Of a stretch of 25,865 nt of DNA, positions 7,312-18,000 are shown piece by piece. The translations under genes were made by a program, and so were the position numbers. The notes beneath the pieces were generated by a model. That model searched no databases. It had not been told where the DNA came from and saw only the letters and a program-made list of their open reading frames with translations. The first letter of the stretch is position 1. The number at the start of each line of letters is the position of its first letter. Origin of the DNA: JANLSE01 sp038214135 (GTDB lineage: Bacteria > Chloroflexota > Chloroflexia > Chloroflexales > Roseiflexaceae); the NCBI GenBank assembly GCA_038214135.1, contig JBBQSD010000088.1:1-25865 (forward strand), given 5' to 3'.

Positions 7312-10300
7312 ATGACCAACCGTTTTGAGCAAAGCCCTGAGCTTTCGCCACTGAAACGTGCCCTGCTCGCGCTGGAGCAGATGCAAGCCCGACTCGATGC
7401 TGCTGAGCGTGCGAAGCGGGCACCAATCGCAATCATTGGCATGGGCTGCCGCTTTCCAGGTGCCGATAGCATTGCTGAATTCTGGCAACTGCTGCACGAT
7501 GGCATTGAGGCGGTTGGAGAGATACCAGCTGATCGCTGGGATATTGACGCCTATTACGATCCCAACCCCAATGCGCCAGGCAAGATGTCCAGTCGCCGTG
7601 GCGGTTTTTTGTGTTCCGTTGATCAATTCGACCCGCAGTTCTTTGGCATTGCTCCGCGTGAGGCGCTCAGCATGGATCCACAGCAGCGCCTGCTGCTTGA
7701 AGTCGCCTGGGAAGCCCTGGAACACGCCGCCATCGCCCCGGATAGCCTGGCGGGTAGCCGCACAGGTGTCTTTGTTGGCGTCACAACCGGCGATTATGCA
7801 CAGATTCAACTGAACTCAGCTGGGCTGGCTGGCCTGGATGCCTATTACGCCTCGGGCGTTGCCCATAGTATTGTCTCTGGTCGCCTCTCCTATGTGCTTG
7901 GCTTACAAGGGCCGAGTATCACTCTCGACACTGCCTGCTCATCATCGCTGGTTGCCATCCATTTGGCCATCCAGAGCCTGCGTTCTGGCGAATGCCGCAG
8001 CGCACTGGCCGGTGGCGTTAATCTCATCCTCTCACCAGAGAACAGCATCACACTCTCGAAATACCATATGCTGGCTCCCGATGGGCGCTGCAAAACATTC
8101 GATGCCGCCGCCGATGGCTTTGTTCGTGGCGAGGGCTGCGGCCTGATTGTGCTCAAGCGGTTGAGTGACGCGCTTGCCGATGGCGACCGGGTGTTGGCTG
8201 TCATCCGTGGTTCGGCAGTCAATCAGGATGGAGCCAGCAGCGGGCTGACCGCGCCAAATGGCCCAGCACAGGCGGCTGTCATCCGCGATGCGCTAACAAA
8301 TGGTGGCATCGCTGCACACGAGGTTGGCTATGTCGAGGCCCATGGCACCGGCACGGCCCTTGGCGATCCAATTGAGGTTCAGGCATTGGCAGCCAGCCTG
8401 GGTGTCGGTCGGTCATCCGATCAGCCACTGCTGATCGGTTCGGTGAAAACTAATATCGGCCACCTCGAATCGGCAGCTGGTGTCGCTGGCGTGATCAAGG
8501 TCGTGCTGATGCTGCAACACGCCCAACTCCTGCCACATCTGCACCTGCACCAGCCAAGTCCGCATATCGATTGGGCTGCCATGCCGATTGCGATCCCAAC
8601 CACACTGGCCGCATGGCCGCAACACACTGGCCGACGAATCGCTGGCGTGAGTTCGTTTGGCTTCAGTGGCACCAACACACATCTGCTGATCGAGGAAGCA
8701 CCCATCTCGATTGCATCGCCCGCCACCGTTACGACTGTTGCCAGCCCTGGGCTGGTGGCCCTTTCGGCGAAAAGTGAGCCAGCCCTGCGCGCCATCGCCA
8801 GCCGCCTGGCTACACACCTGGCCGCACATCCCGATCTGGCATTGGCCGATGTCTGCTATACCCTGAATGCAGGCCGGGCACACTTCGCCCATCGCATTGC
8901 GCTTCCCGCAGAGACAACCAGCCAGCTTGGCGAACAGTTGGCCGCCTATGCTGCTGGCCAGATGCCGCAGAGCTTGGTCAGTGGGTACGTTGCCAGCGCC
9001 GATCCGCCAAAGATCGCGTTTCTGTTCACCGGCCAGGGCGCACAATACCCCGGCATGGCCCACACCCTCTACCAAGCCCAGCCAGCCTTTCGTGCCGCAC
9101 TCGACCGTTGTGCCACACTGTTGCAACCGCACCTGGATCGACCACTGCTCGATCTGCTGTTCGACGCCGCCGACCCCAATGACCGTACACACCCATTACA
9201 CCAGACCGCCTATACCCAACCGGCGCTGTTTGCCATCGAATATGCCCTCACCGAACTGTGGCGCTCGTGGGGCATCACCCCACAGGCGGTACTTGGCCAT
9301 TCGGTTGGCGAATATGTCGCCGCCGTGCTGGCTGGCGTCTTCTCGCTCGAGGATGGATTGCGCCTGATCGTCGCCCGTGGCCGGTTGATGCAGGCGCTTC
9401 CAGTGGGCGGGGCTATGGCGGCGATCTTCGCGCCAGTGGATGCGGTTCGTGCTGCGGTTGCGCCCCACACTGCCGTGTTGGATGTGGCCGCGATCAATGG
9501 GCCTGAGCATACCGTGATTGCTGGAACAGCCCAGGCCGTCGCCAGCGTCAGCGCGCAGTTTGCGGATACTGGTGTGCGCGTGCAGCCATTGGTCGTCTCA
9601 CATGCCTTCCATTCGCCATTGATCGAACCAATCCTTGCAGCCTTCGGTGAGGTTGCCAGCACAATCCAGTATGCCACGCCGCGCCTACGCCTAATCTCGA
9701 ATGTCACTGGCAAGCCAGCCGGGCGCGAGATCAGCGAGGCATCCTACTGGGTTCGGCATATTCGGGCGGCAGTACAGTTCGCCGATGGCATCAACACACT
9801 CATCCAGCAGGGCTACACCCATTATATCGAGATCGGCCCACATCCGACATTGCTTGGCATGGCGCGATTATGCGCCCCGCCCGAAACAGGCACATGGGTT
9901 CCGTCGCTACGCCGCAATCGTGATGATCTCCAGCAGATCCGCGAGAGCCTGGCAGGACTCTACGCCAACGGCGTGCAGATCGATTGGGCCAGCTATGCCT
10001 CATCTGCCGCTCCACAGAAGATCGATTTGCCAACCTACCCATTCCAACGCCAACGCTACTGGGTTCAGGCCCGCCGCCCAAGTGCAACCAGCGCGAATGC
10101 ACCAGGCGATCACCCGCTGCTCGGGCATCGGCTCAGGTCACCACTCAAGATGATCAGCTATGCAGGCCAGATCGACGCTGCCAGCCTAGCCTATCTGGGC
10201 GACCATCGCGTGTTTGCCAGCACCATTCTGCCGGCCACCGCTTTTATCGAAGCGGCACTCGCCGCAGCACCAGCACTCGGCACTGGGCCAGCCACACTCA

Positions 10301-13300
10301 CCGAGATGGTCATCCACGAGGCCCTGGTTGTTGCTGGCGATCAGGTGCATGCCCTGCACACCATTCTCGACCCCGCTGGCAACCAGGCTACCTTCGAGAT
10401 CTATAGCCAGGCTGCTGGTGCCGAAGATTGGAAATTGCACGCCAGCGGCCAACTGCGGATTGAACATCAGGTTCCATCGGGCACACAGCAGCTTGCCGCC
10501 ATCCAATCACGCTGCACCACTGAGGTCAGTACCGAATCCCACTATGCGCTGCTTGCCGAGCATGGGCTGGATTTCGGCCCGAGCCTGCGTGGCCTGCGCC
10601 GATTATGGGTTGGCGTAGGTGAGGCGCTTGGCGAGGTTCTGCTGCCAGCTCCACAGGCGGCTGAGCTTGGCCAGTATCACATCCATCCGGCATTACTCGA
10701 TCCATGTATTCAGGTGATCGCCGATCTATCGGCCAGTGATCAGGATACCTACCTGCCAATGAGCATCGAGCGGATCACATGCCACACACAGCCCGGTTCA
10801 TTGGTCTGGGCACATGGCCTGTTGCATGGCGATCTGGCTGCACGCCCCGAGACGCTTAGGGCCGATATTCGGCTGTATAGCGCTGCTGGCGATCTACTTG
10901 TAGAAATTGTTGGCCTGGTGCTTAAACGGGCTAACCGCGCAGCACTATTGCGTATGAGCGGCCAGGAGCGGCCAGCCGATTGGCTGTATGTTCCAGTATG
11001 GCAGCCAGCATCTACCACAGATGCCAACGTGCAAGAAAGTGTTGCCAGCTTCATCCCCGCAGCCACAACAATCAGCACGCAGGCATCCGAGCAGATCACC
11101 AGCCTACGCGCCGATCATAAGATCGAACACTACCAGCACATGCTCAATGCGCTCGAAGCACTCAGCAGCGATTATACTGTGCTGGCGCTTGCCCGCCTTG
11201 GCCAGCCATTGCGGATCGGCACCCATTTTCGCGCCGCCGATCTGCATGTGCTTGATCGCCATCGCGCCCTGCTTGGCCGGCTGCTGGCCATATTGGCCGA
11301 GGATGGCCTGATTCAGCCAGATGGCGATGGCTGGCGTGTGATGCACGAGCGTATTGTCGAACCAACCGAGGCGCGCTGGCAGCAACTGATCGAGCGCTAC
11401 CCAGCCACCCGCGGCGAACTAACAATTGCCCGCCGTTGTGGTGAGAACCTGGCCGATGCACTGACGGGTGCCACCGATCCGCTGCAGTTGCTGTTTCCTG
11501 GTGGCTCGCTTGAATATGCCGAGCAGATGTACCAGGAATCGCCATTCGCCCGTTTCTACAACTCGCTGCTTGGCGAGGCGCTGGCTGCGGCAGTGGCGCA
11601 ACTGCCAACCGGTCGCACCCTGCGCGTGCTTGAGATCGGTGCCGGCACTGGTGGAACCAGCAGCTATGTGCTGCCGCGCCTGCCCGCCCAGCGAAGCGAA
11701 TATACCTACACCGATATCTCGGCGCACTTTCTCGTCAGGGCCCGCGAGAAGTTCAGCCGCTACCCATTCATCACCTATCGCACGCTGGACATTGAGGCCG
11801 ATCTGACAACCCAGGGCATTACCGAGCAGCAGTTCGATATCGTCGTGGCGGCCAATGTGCTGCACGCAACCGCCGATCTTGCGCGGACATTTGCCAATGT
11901 GCGCCGCCTGCTCACTCCAGGCGGGCTGTTGGTGATGCTCGAAATGGTGCAACCGCAGCGCTTTATCGATATCTCATTCGGGCTGACCGATGGCTGGTGG
12001 AAGTTTGTCGATCACAAACTGCGCCCGAACTATTTGCTGCTTGGCCGTGAGCAGTGGCTGCGCTTTCTGGCCGATAGTGGCTTCAGCACGCCAGCAGCAC
12101 TGCCAGCAGCGGAGTTGGATGTGCCTGGCATAACGCCAGTACAGTCGGTGGTTCTGGCCAGTGTGCCGCATTCCTCCAACCAGCTGCGCAGCCTGCCATC
12201 TGATGCCCGTAACTGGCTGGTTTTTGCCGATACTAGCGTCGGTGAACACTTCGCTGCTGCGCTTCGAGCCCATGGTGGCACGGCGCTTATCGTGCGGCCA
12301 GGCCCGGTATTTCGCCAGATTGGCCAGCAATGCTTCGAGATCGATCCCACGCAACCATCCGACTATGTGCGCCTGCTGCGCGAGGCTCCTGGCGGCCCAG
12401 CCTTCGACGCACTAGCTCATCTGTGGAGCCTGAATGTAGTTGGCACAGCCTATTCAGCAGATCAGCAACTGGCGCTTGGGAGCGCCCTGTATGTGACCCA
12501 GGCGCTGGCCAATTGTGGTGCGACCCCGCGCCTGTGGCTCATCACTCGGGGTGCCCAGCCCGGCTTGGGTGAGGCTCCCGATGTTCGCCAGGCACCACTG
12601 TGGGGGTTTGGAAAAGCTGTCGCCCTGGAACATCCCGAGCTACGGCCAATCAGTATCGATCTCGACCCCGCACCAACCGCTGATTCGGTGCAGGATCTGC
12701 TGCAGGCTGTATTGGCCGCTGGTGCCGATCATCTCATGCTGCGTGGTGGCGAACGATATGTAACGCGCCTGCGTCGCAGAGTTCAGCCAATGCCAACCGC
12801 GCCAGCCGAATTGGCGATCAGCGCACGCGGCACGCTGGATAATCTTGTTCTGCGCTCGGCTGTACGGCACACGCCAGGGCCAGGCGAAGTCGAGATTCGG
12901 GTGCATGCCACCGGCCTCAATTTCAAGGATGTGCTCAACACGCTTGGCATGTACCCTGGCGATCCTGGCCAGCTTGGCGGTGAATGCGCTGGTATTGTGG
13001 TCGCTGTTGGGTCCGGGGTGACACATCTGCATATTGGCGATCCTGTCGTCGCGTTGGCTCCTGGCTGTTTCAAAACCTATGTGGTCGCGCCAGCCATGTT
13101 CGTGGCTCCCAAACCAGTTAATCTGAGTTTTGCTCAGGCAGCTGGCCTGCTGATCGCCAATGTAACCGCCGATTTTGCTCTACGCCATCTCGGCCAGATG
13201 AAAACCGGTGAACGGGTGCTGATCCATGCCGCAGCAGGCGGCGTTGGCCTGGCCGCAGTCGGCCTGGCCAAACAAGCAGGGCTTGAGATCTTCGCGACGG

Positions 13301-15009
13301 CTGGTAGCCCAGAAAAGCGTGCCTTTCTTGCCTGCCTGGGTGTCCAACACATCTACGATTCACGAACGCTTGATTTTGCCGCACAGATCCAGGCCGATAC
13401 CCAGGGTGAGGGCGTCGATCTGGTACTCAATTCATTGGCTGGCGAATTTGTCGGCCAGAGCCTGGAACTGCTCCGCAATGGCGGGCGCTTCCTGGAGATC
13501 GGCAAGCGCGATCATCTCAGTGCAGCACAGGCCAATGCGCTCGGGCGAAATCTTGCCTATCATGTGATCGACTGGGGCGAGACGGCCCGCCAGGAACCCC
13601 AGCTCATCCGCGAGATCCTGGATACCATCGTGGCATCTGTGGCGGCTGGCACGATTGCACCGCCGCCGGTGCGGGTGTTCAGCATGGCCGATGCACAAGC
13701 AGCTTTTCGTTACATGGCCCAGGCTCGCCATATCGGCAAAGTGATTGTGATTCAGCCCAATGCAACTGCCGATAGCCCGTCACCAACGATTCGTTCTGAT
13801 GCCAGCTATCTGATCAGCGGTGGCCTGAGCGGACTCGGGCTACTCACCGCACGCAGGCTGGTCGAACGCGGCGCACGCCATCTTGTCGTAATCGGTCGCC
13901 GGGCACCAAGTGCCGCTACTCAAGCCGTAATCACTGAACTTGAGCAAGTCGGGGCGCACATCACCATCATTCAGGGCGATATTGCGCGGCGCGAGGATGT
14001 GCTTCGTGCCCTGGATGCCGCAGCCAACCCACCATTACGGGGGATCTTTCACGCTGCTGGAGCACTGGACGATGGCGCGATCAGCCAACAGAACTGGAGC
14101 CGCTTCCAAAGCGTACTGGCAGCAAAGATCGATGGTGCCCAGTTGCTGCACGAGCTTACCGCCGATATGCAGATCGATTACTTCGTGCTGTACTCATCGG
14201 TTGCCTCGCTGTTTGGCTCAGCAGGCCAGGCCAATCATTCCGCCGCCAACGCATTCCTTGATGCACTGGCCCATGCACGGCATGCCAACGGCCTGGCTGG
14301 TGTGAGCATCAACTGGGGCGCATGGGCCGAGGTTGGCGCCGCTGCCGAGCGTGGGGTTGGCGAGCGGGCAAGCCAGAATGGCATTGGATCCATCCCACCC
14401 GAACAGGGGCTGGCAATCCTTGAGCAACTGATCAGCCAGGGCGAGCCACAGGTCGGCGTGACACCAATTCAATGGCCGATCTTCCTGCAACGCTATGCCA
14501 ATCGCAGCGTGCCGCCCTTCTTCGCGGAATTTGTTGGTGCCCTGCGCCCAAGCTCGCCCATAGCGGCATTAGCAGCACAGCCGGATGTGTTGCGCAGGCT
14601 GGAAGAGGCGCCACCACAGCGCCGCCGTGATATTCTGCTTGGCTTTGTACAGGCCGAAGCCGCCTATGTACTGGCGCTGCCCGCCGCACAGGTGGATGAG
14701 AAAACGCCATTGAGCGCGCTTGGCCTCGATTCACTGATGGCCGTTGAATTGCGTAATCGGCTTGGTGCTGGCCTGGCATTGGCTCGGCCACTGCCAGCAA
14801 CACTTGTCTTCGACTACCCGACAATCACGGCGATCACGGGTTACTTGGCCGATGAGGCACTGCATCTGACACCACCAACTGCGACCAAGGATGCGCCTGC
14901 CGCTGCTACGCTAACTGATAGCAGCGGGATGACCAACATACTCGATGAGCTTGAGAATCTTTCCGATGATGAGATCGACCGCCTACTCGCACAGCGTGCT
15001 GGTACCTAA
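7312..15009 (+). CDS. Type I modular PKS, one fully reducing module: KS-AT-DH-cMT-ER-KR-ACP
   Basis: 2565 residues. N-terminal coiled coil about 9-36 (LSPLKRALLALEQMQARLDA). KS 37-460: Cys209, His344, His384. AT about 568-865: GQG at 574-576, Ser664 in GHSVGEY, HAFH at 764-767, so malonyl-CoA is predicted. DH about 900-1190: His965, Asp1130 in HPALLD, FGPS; the conserved Gly of HxxxGxxxxP is Ala969. cMT about 1215-1600: VLEIGAGTGG at 1439-1448, His1518, Glu1544, LTDGWWKF. KR structural half about 1630-1830. ER about 1835-2140: GLNFKDVL and HAAAGGVG at 1972-1979. KR about 2163-2350: Ser2296 and Asn2313 are present, but the catalytic Tyr is His2309 and the nucleotide-binding loop reads SGGLSGLG (Ser2173 for Gly). 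ALDD marks a B-type KR. ACP about 2435-2510, Ser2474 in LGLDSLMAVEL. The tail LSDDEIDRLL is a docking helix. Predicted unit if all domains work: a saturated alpha-methyl-branched two-carbon extension. The domain order equals that of fungal highly reducing iterative PKSs, but the docking ends argue for a modular role. Confidence 0.95.
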   Translation: MTNRFEQSPELSPLKRALLALEQMQARLDAAERAKRAPIAIIGMGCRFPGADSIAEFWQLLHDGIEAVGEIPADRWDIDAYYDPNPNAPGKMSSRRGGFLCSVDQFDPQFFGIAPREALSMDPQQRLLLEVAWEALEHAAIAPDSLAGSRTGVFVGVTTGDYAQIQLNSAGLAGLDAYYASGVAHSIVSGRLSYVLGLQGPSITLDTACSSSLVAIHLAIQSLRSGECRSALAGGVNLILSPENSITLSKYHMLAPDGRCKTFDAAADGFVRGEGCGLIVLKRLSDALADGDRVLAVIRGSAVNQDGASSGLTAPNGPAQAAVIRDALTNGGIAAHEVGYVEAHGTGTALGDPIEVQALAASLGVGRSSDQPLLIGSVKTNIGHLESAAGVAGVIKVVLMLQHAQLLPHLHLHQPSPHIDWAAMPIAIPTTLAAWPQHTGRRIAGVSSFGFSGTNTHLLIEEAPISIASPATVTTVASPGLVALSAKSEPALRAIASRLATHLAAHPDLALADVCYTLNAGRAHFAHRIALPAETTSQLGEQLAAYAAGQMPQSLVSGYVASADPPKIAFLFTGQGAQYPGMAHTLYQAQPAFRAALDRCATLLQPHLDRPLLDLLFDAADPNDRTHPLHQTAYTQPALFAIEYALTELWRSWGITPQAVLGHSVGEYVAAVLAGVFSLEDGLRLIVARGRLMQALPVGGAMAAIFAPVDAVRAAVAPHTAVLDVAAINGPEHTVIAGTAQAVASVSAQFADTGVRVQPLVVSHAFHSPLIEPILAAFGEVASTIQYATPRLRLISNVTGKPAGREISEASYWVRHIRAAVQFADGINTLIQQGYTHYIEIGPHPTLLGMARLCAPPETGTWVPSLRRNRDDLQQIRESLAGLYANGVQIDWASYASSAAPQKIDLPTYPFQRQRYWVQARRPSATSANAPGDHPLLGHRLRSPLKMISYAGQIDAASLAYLGDHRVFASTILPATAFIEAALAAAPALGTGPATLTEMVIHEALVVAGDQVHALHTILDPAGNQATFEIYSQAAGAEDWKLHASGQLRIEHQVPSGTQQLAAIQSRCTTEVSTESHYALLAEHGLDFGPSLRGLRRLWVGVGEALGEVLLPAPQAAELGQYHIHPALLDPCIQVIADLSASDQDTYLPMSIERITCHTQPGSLVWAHGLLHGDLAARPETLRADIRLYSAAGDLLVEIVGLVLKRANRAALLRMSGQERPADWLYVPVWQPASTTDANVQESVASFIPAATTISTQASEQITSLRADHKIEHYQHMLNALEALSSDYTVLALARLGQPLRIGTHFRAADLHVLDRHRALLGRLLAILAEDGLIQPDGDGWRVMHERIVEPTEARWQQLIERYPATRGELTIARRCGENLADALTGATDPLQLLFPGGSLEYAEQMYQESPFARFYNSLLGEALAAAVAQLPTGRTLRVLEIGAGTGGTSSYVLPRLPAQRSEYTYTDISAHFLVRAREKFSRYPFITYRTLDIEADLTTQGITEQQFDIVVAANVLHATADLARTFANVRRLLTPGGLLVMLEMVQPQRFIDISFGLTDGWWKFVDHKLRPNYLLLGREQWLRFLADSGFSTPAALPAAELDVPGITPVQSVVLASVPHSSNQLRSLPSDARNWLVFADTSVGEHFAAALRAHGGTALIVRPGPVFRQIGQQCFEIDPTQPSDYVRLLREAPGGPAFDALAHLWSLNVVGTAYSADQQLALGSALYVTQALANCGATPRLWLITRGAQPGLGEAPDVRQAPLWGFGKAVALEHPELRPISIDLDPAPTADSVQDLLQAVLAAGADHLMLRGGERYVTRLRRRVQPMPTAPAELAISARGTLDNLVLRSAVRHTPGPGEVEIRVHATGLNFKDVLNTLGMYPGDPGQLGGECAGIVVAVGSGVTHLHIGDPVVALAPGCFKTYVVAPAMFVAPKPVNLSFAQAAGLLIANVTADFALRHLGQMKTGERVLIHAAAGGVGLAAVGLAKQAGLEIFATAGSPEKRAFLACLGVQHIYDSRTLDFAAQIQADTQGEGVDLVLNSLAGEFVGQSLELLRNGGRFLEIGKRDHLSAAQANALGRNLAYHVIDWGETARQEPQLIREILDTIVASVAAGTIAPPPVRVFSMADAQAAFRYMAQARHIGKVIVIQPNATADSPSPTIRSDASYLISGGLSGLGLLTARRLVERGARHLVVIGRRAPSAATQAVITELEQVGAHITIIQGDIARREDVLRALDAAANPPLRGIFHAAGALDDGAISQQNWSRFQSVLAAKIDGAQLLHELTADMQIDYFVLYSSVASLFGSAGQANHSAANAFLDALAHARHANGLAGVSINWGAWAEVGAAAERGVGERASQNGIGSIPPEQGLAILEQLISQGEPQVGVTPIQWPIFLQRYANRSVPPFFAEFVGALRPSSPIAALAAQPDVLRRLEEAPPQRRRDILLGFVQAEAAYVLALPAAQVDEKTPLSALGLDSLMAVELRNRLGAGLALARPLPATLVFDYPTITAITGYLADEALHLTPPTATKDAPAAATLTDSSGMTNILDELENLSDDEIDRLLAQRAGT
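9019..9520 (+). repeat. Direct repeat copy A: AT core shared with the module-5 AT
   Basis: Encodes the AT from FLFTGQGAQ through VAAINGPEHTVIAG. It aligns without gaps at a constant offset of 14457 bp to 23476-23977. By eye, the 300 nt from 9121 match at close to nine bases in ten, while the KS-AT linker before it and the AT C-terminal part after it are clearly more diverged. This suggests recent duplication or gene conversion confined to the AT core. Confidence 0.7.
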
Positions 15010-15022
15010 TACTCAGATTGCT

Positions 15023-15026
15023 GGAG
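15023..15026 (+). promoter_or_regulatory. Ribosome binding site of the KS-AT-DH-cMT-KR-ACP gene
   Basis: GGAG lies 7 nt before the ATG at 15034, inside the 24-bp gap after the previous stop codon. It supports the ATG at 15034, and translation in an operon without a dedicated promoter. Confidence 0.65.
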
Positions 15027-15033
15027 CATCTTC

Positions 15034-18000
15034 ATGAGCGACCTGTTCGAGCGTATTAGTAAGCTCTCGCCAAAGCGCCTGGCGTTGCTGGCAATTGATC
15101 TGCAAGCCAAACTCGACGCAGCAGAGCAGGGCCGGAACGAACCAGTTGCTATCGTTGGCATGGCCTGCCGCTTCCCTGGTGCCAGCAGCCCCGAGGCCTA
15201 CTGGGATCTGCTGCACAATGGCGTCGATGCCATCCGTGAGATTCCGCCATCGCGCTGGGATGTGGATGCCTATTACGATCCCGATCCCGATGCGCCAGGC
15301 AAGCTTGCCACACGCTGGGGCGGCTTTCTCGATCAGATCGATCACTTTGATCCACAGATGTTTGGAATCGCGCCACGCGAGGCTGCCAGTATGGATCCGC
15401 AGCAGCGCCTGTTGCTTGAGGTCGGCTGGGAGGCAATCGAGCGAGCTGGCTACGCACCAGATTCCCTGCATGGCTCATCCACCGGCGTGTTTGTTGGGCT
15501 CTGTAACGCCGATTACGGCCAATTACTGATGGACGGCGATGATCAGCATTTCGACATGTATCTCTCAACAGGCAATGCCGCCAGCGTCGCCTCTGGCCGC
15601 CTTTCGTATGTGTTTGGCTTCCAGGGACCAGCTATCTCGGTGGACACCGCCTGCTCATCATCGCTGGTTGCCCTCCACCTGGCAATCCAGAGCCTGCGCG
15701 ATGGAGCCTGCCGCATGGCGCTAGCTGGTGGCGTGAATGTCATTCTTTCGCCAAAGACGACAATGACGCTCTCGCGGGCCAGGATGATGGCCAGCGATGG
15801 GCGCTGTAAGGCATTTGACGCACGCGCCGATGGCTTTGTGCGCGCCGAGGGCTGTGGGCTGGTGGTACTCAAGCGCCTCACCGATGCCCGCGCCGATGGC
15901 GATACGATCCTCGCCGTCATCCGTGGCTCGGCAATCAATCAGGATGGGCGCAGCAATGGCCTGACAGCACCAAATGGCCCGTCACAGGTGGCGGTGATCC
16001 GTGCGGCCCTGGCCGATGCACAGGTTGCTCCAGCCGAGTTGAGCTATGTCGAGACCCATGGAACTGGCACATCGCTTGGCGATCCAATCGAGGCGCAGGC
16101 GCTCGGTGCCGCACTTGGCGTTGGTCGCCCGCCAGAACAACCCCTGATCATTGGCTCAGTCAAGACCAATATTGGCCATCTGGAATCGGCTGCTGGCATC
16201 GCTGGCCTGATCAAGGTTGTACTGATGCTCCAGCATGCCGAAATCCCGCCACATCTGCACCTGACCCGCCCAAGCCCATATATCGCCTGGGACGAACTGC
16301 CGCTTGCGCTGCCAACCAACATCACACCATGGTCGACAGCCAATGGCCGCCGTCTTGCAGGGGTCAGTTCGTTTGGCTTCAGCGGAACAAATGCACATAT
16401 TATTCTAGAATCAGCTCCACCAGCTCTAGCTCCGGCAATCGCTGATATTGAGCGCCCGCTGCATCTGCTCAAGCTCGCGGCCCGTAGCGCTGTGGCCCTG
16501 CGCGAACTGGCTGATCGCTATGCCCATTATCTGGCCGCCAACCCCTGCGCATCGCTGGCCGATATCGCCTATAGCGCCGCAATCGGTCGTAGCGAATTGA
16601 ACCACCGCTGCGCCATTATCGCGGAAACTCCCGAACAGGCGCAAGCAGCACTCGCGGCATATGCTGCCAATACAACACACGAATCGATTGTTTCCGGGAT
16701 GCTGCACAACCAGCGCCAGCCAGATGTTGTGTTCCTGTTCACTGGCCACGGGTCTCATTATGTCAATATGGGTCGTCAACTCTACCAGACCCAGCCGGTC
16801 TTTCGGGCAGCACTCAACCATTGCGCCGAAGTGTTGCTACCGCTTGTTGATCGGCCACTGCTCGAGCTCTTGTTCGATGATACCGGCAGCCGGGCGCTTG
16901 AAAAGATGGCCTATTCGCAGCCGGCGCTGTTTGCGATTGAATATGCACTGGCCACACTCTGGCAATCGTGGGGCGTTCGTCCGGTCGCAGTTGCTGGCCA
17001 TAGCGCAGGCGAATATGTCGCCGCTGTTATCGCTGGTGTGTTCAGCCTGGAGGATGGGCTAAAGCTGATCGCCGCCCGTGGGCGGCTGATGGGTTCGTTG
17101 CCTGCCGATGGTGCCATGGCGGCGGTACTTGCCAGTGAGGAGCGTGTTGCTCGTGCCATCGCACCATATAACGGCCAGATCTCGATTGCGGCAATCAATG
17201 GCCCACACAGTGTTGCGCTTTCGGGCAATGCGAGCGCGCTCCAATCGCTGCTGGAGAAGCTGCGCGCCGATGGGATTGAGGTTCGCCCGCTGTCCATTCC
17301 CATTGCCGCCCATTCGCCGCAGGTCGATCCGATCCTCGATGCCTTCGAGCGTGTTGCGAAAGAAGTGCGCTATAACCCGCCACAGATCGAGGTCATTTCG
17401 GGGATGACAGGCCAACTGGCCCAGGGTGATGATCTTGTGAACGCTAGCTACTGGCGCCACCATCTGCGCCAAGCGGTGCGTTTCGCCGATGCCATGCGAA
17501 CACTGTATGACCAGGGGCGGCGTATCTTCGTGGAGATTGGCCCACACCCGACACTGCTCAACATGGGCCGCCATATTCTGCCAGAACACGAATGCGCCTG
17601 GTTGCCATCGCTGCGTTCTGTCCACGATGAATGGCAGCAGATGCTGCAGAGTGCAGGTGCGCTCTACACCAATGGAATCAACCTGGATTGGGCCAGTTTC
17701 GATGCGCCATATCCGCGCCGCCGGGTTGTTCTGCCGACATATCCATTCCAGCGTGAGCGCCACTGGATGACAGCCAGCCAACGGCGGCCAGGGCGCACAC
17801 TAGCCAAGGGCGAGCATCCGCTGCTTGGCCGCCGCCTGCGCTCGCCACATCTGCGCGATAGTGTGTTTGAGACACAGCTTGGCGCACATTACCCAGCATT
17901 TCTGGATCACCATCGCATCTATGGCAGTGCCCTGCTGCCATCGCCAGTCTATCTCGAAATGGCCCGGGCCGCTGCCCAGTCGGCGCTTGGTGGCGGGTTG

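Noticed and set aside
8413..9192. Long reverse-strand ORF (259 codons) and many others opposite the PKS genes
   Set aside because: They are antisense shadows of GC-rich PKS coding DNA, with no recognisable domains or ribosome binding sites; the + strand frame has unambiguous catalytic motifs.
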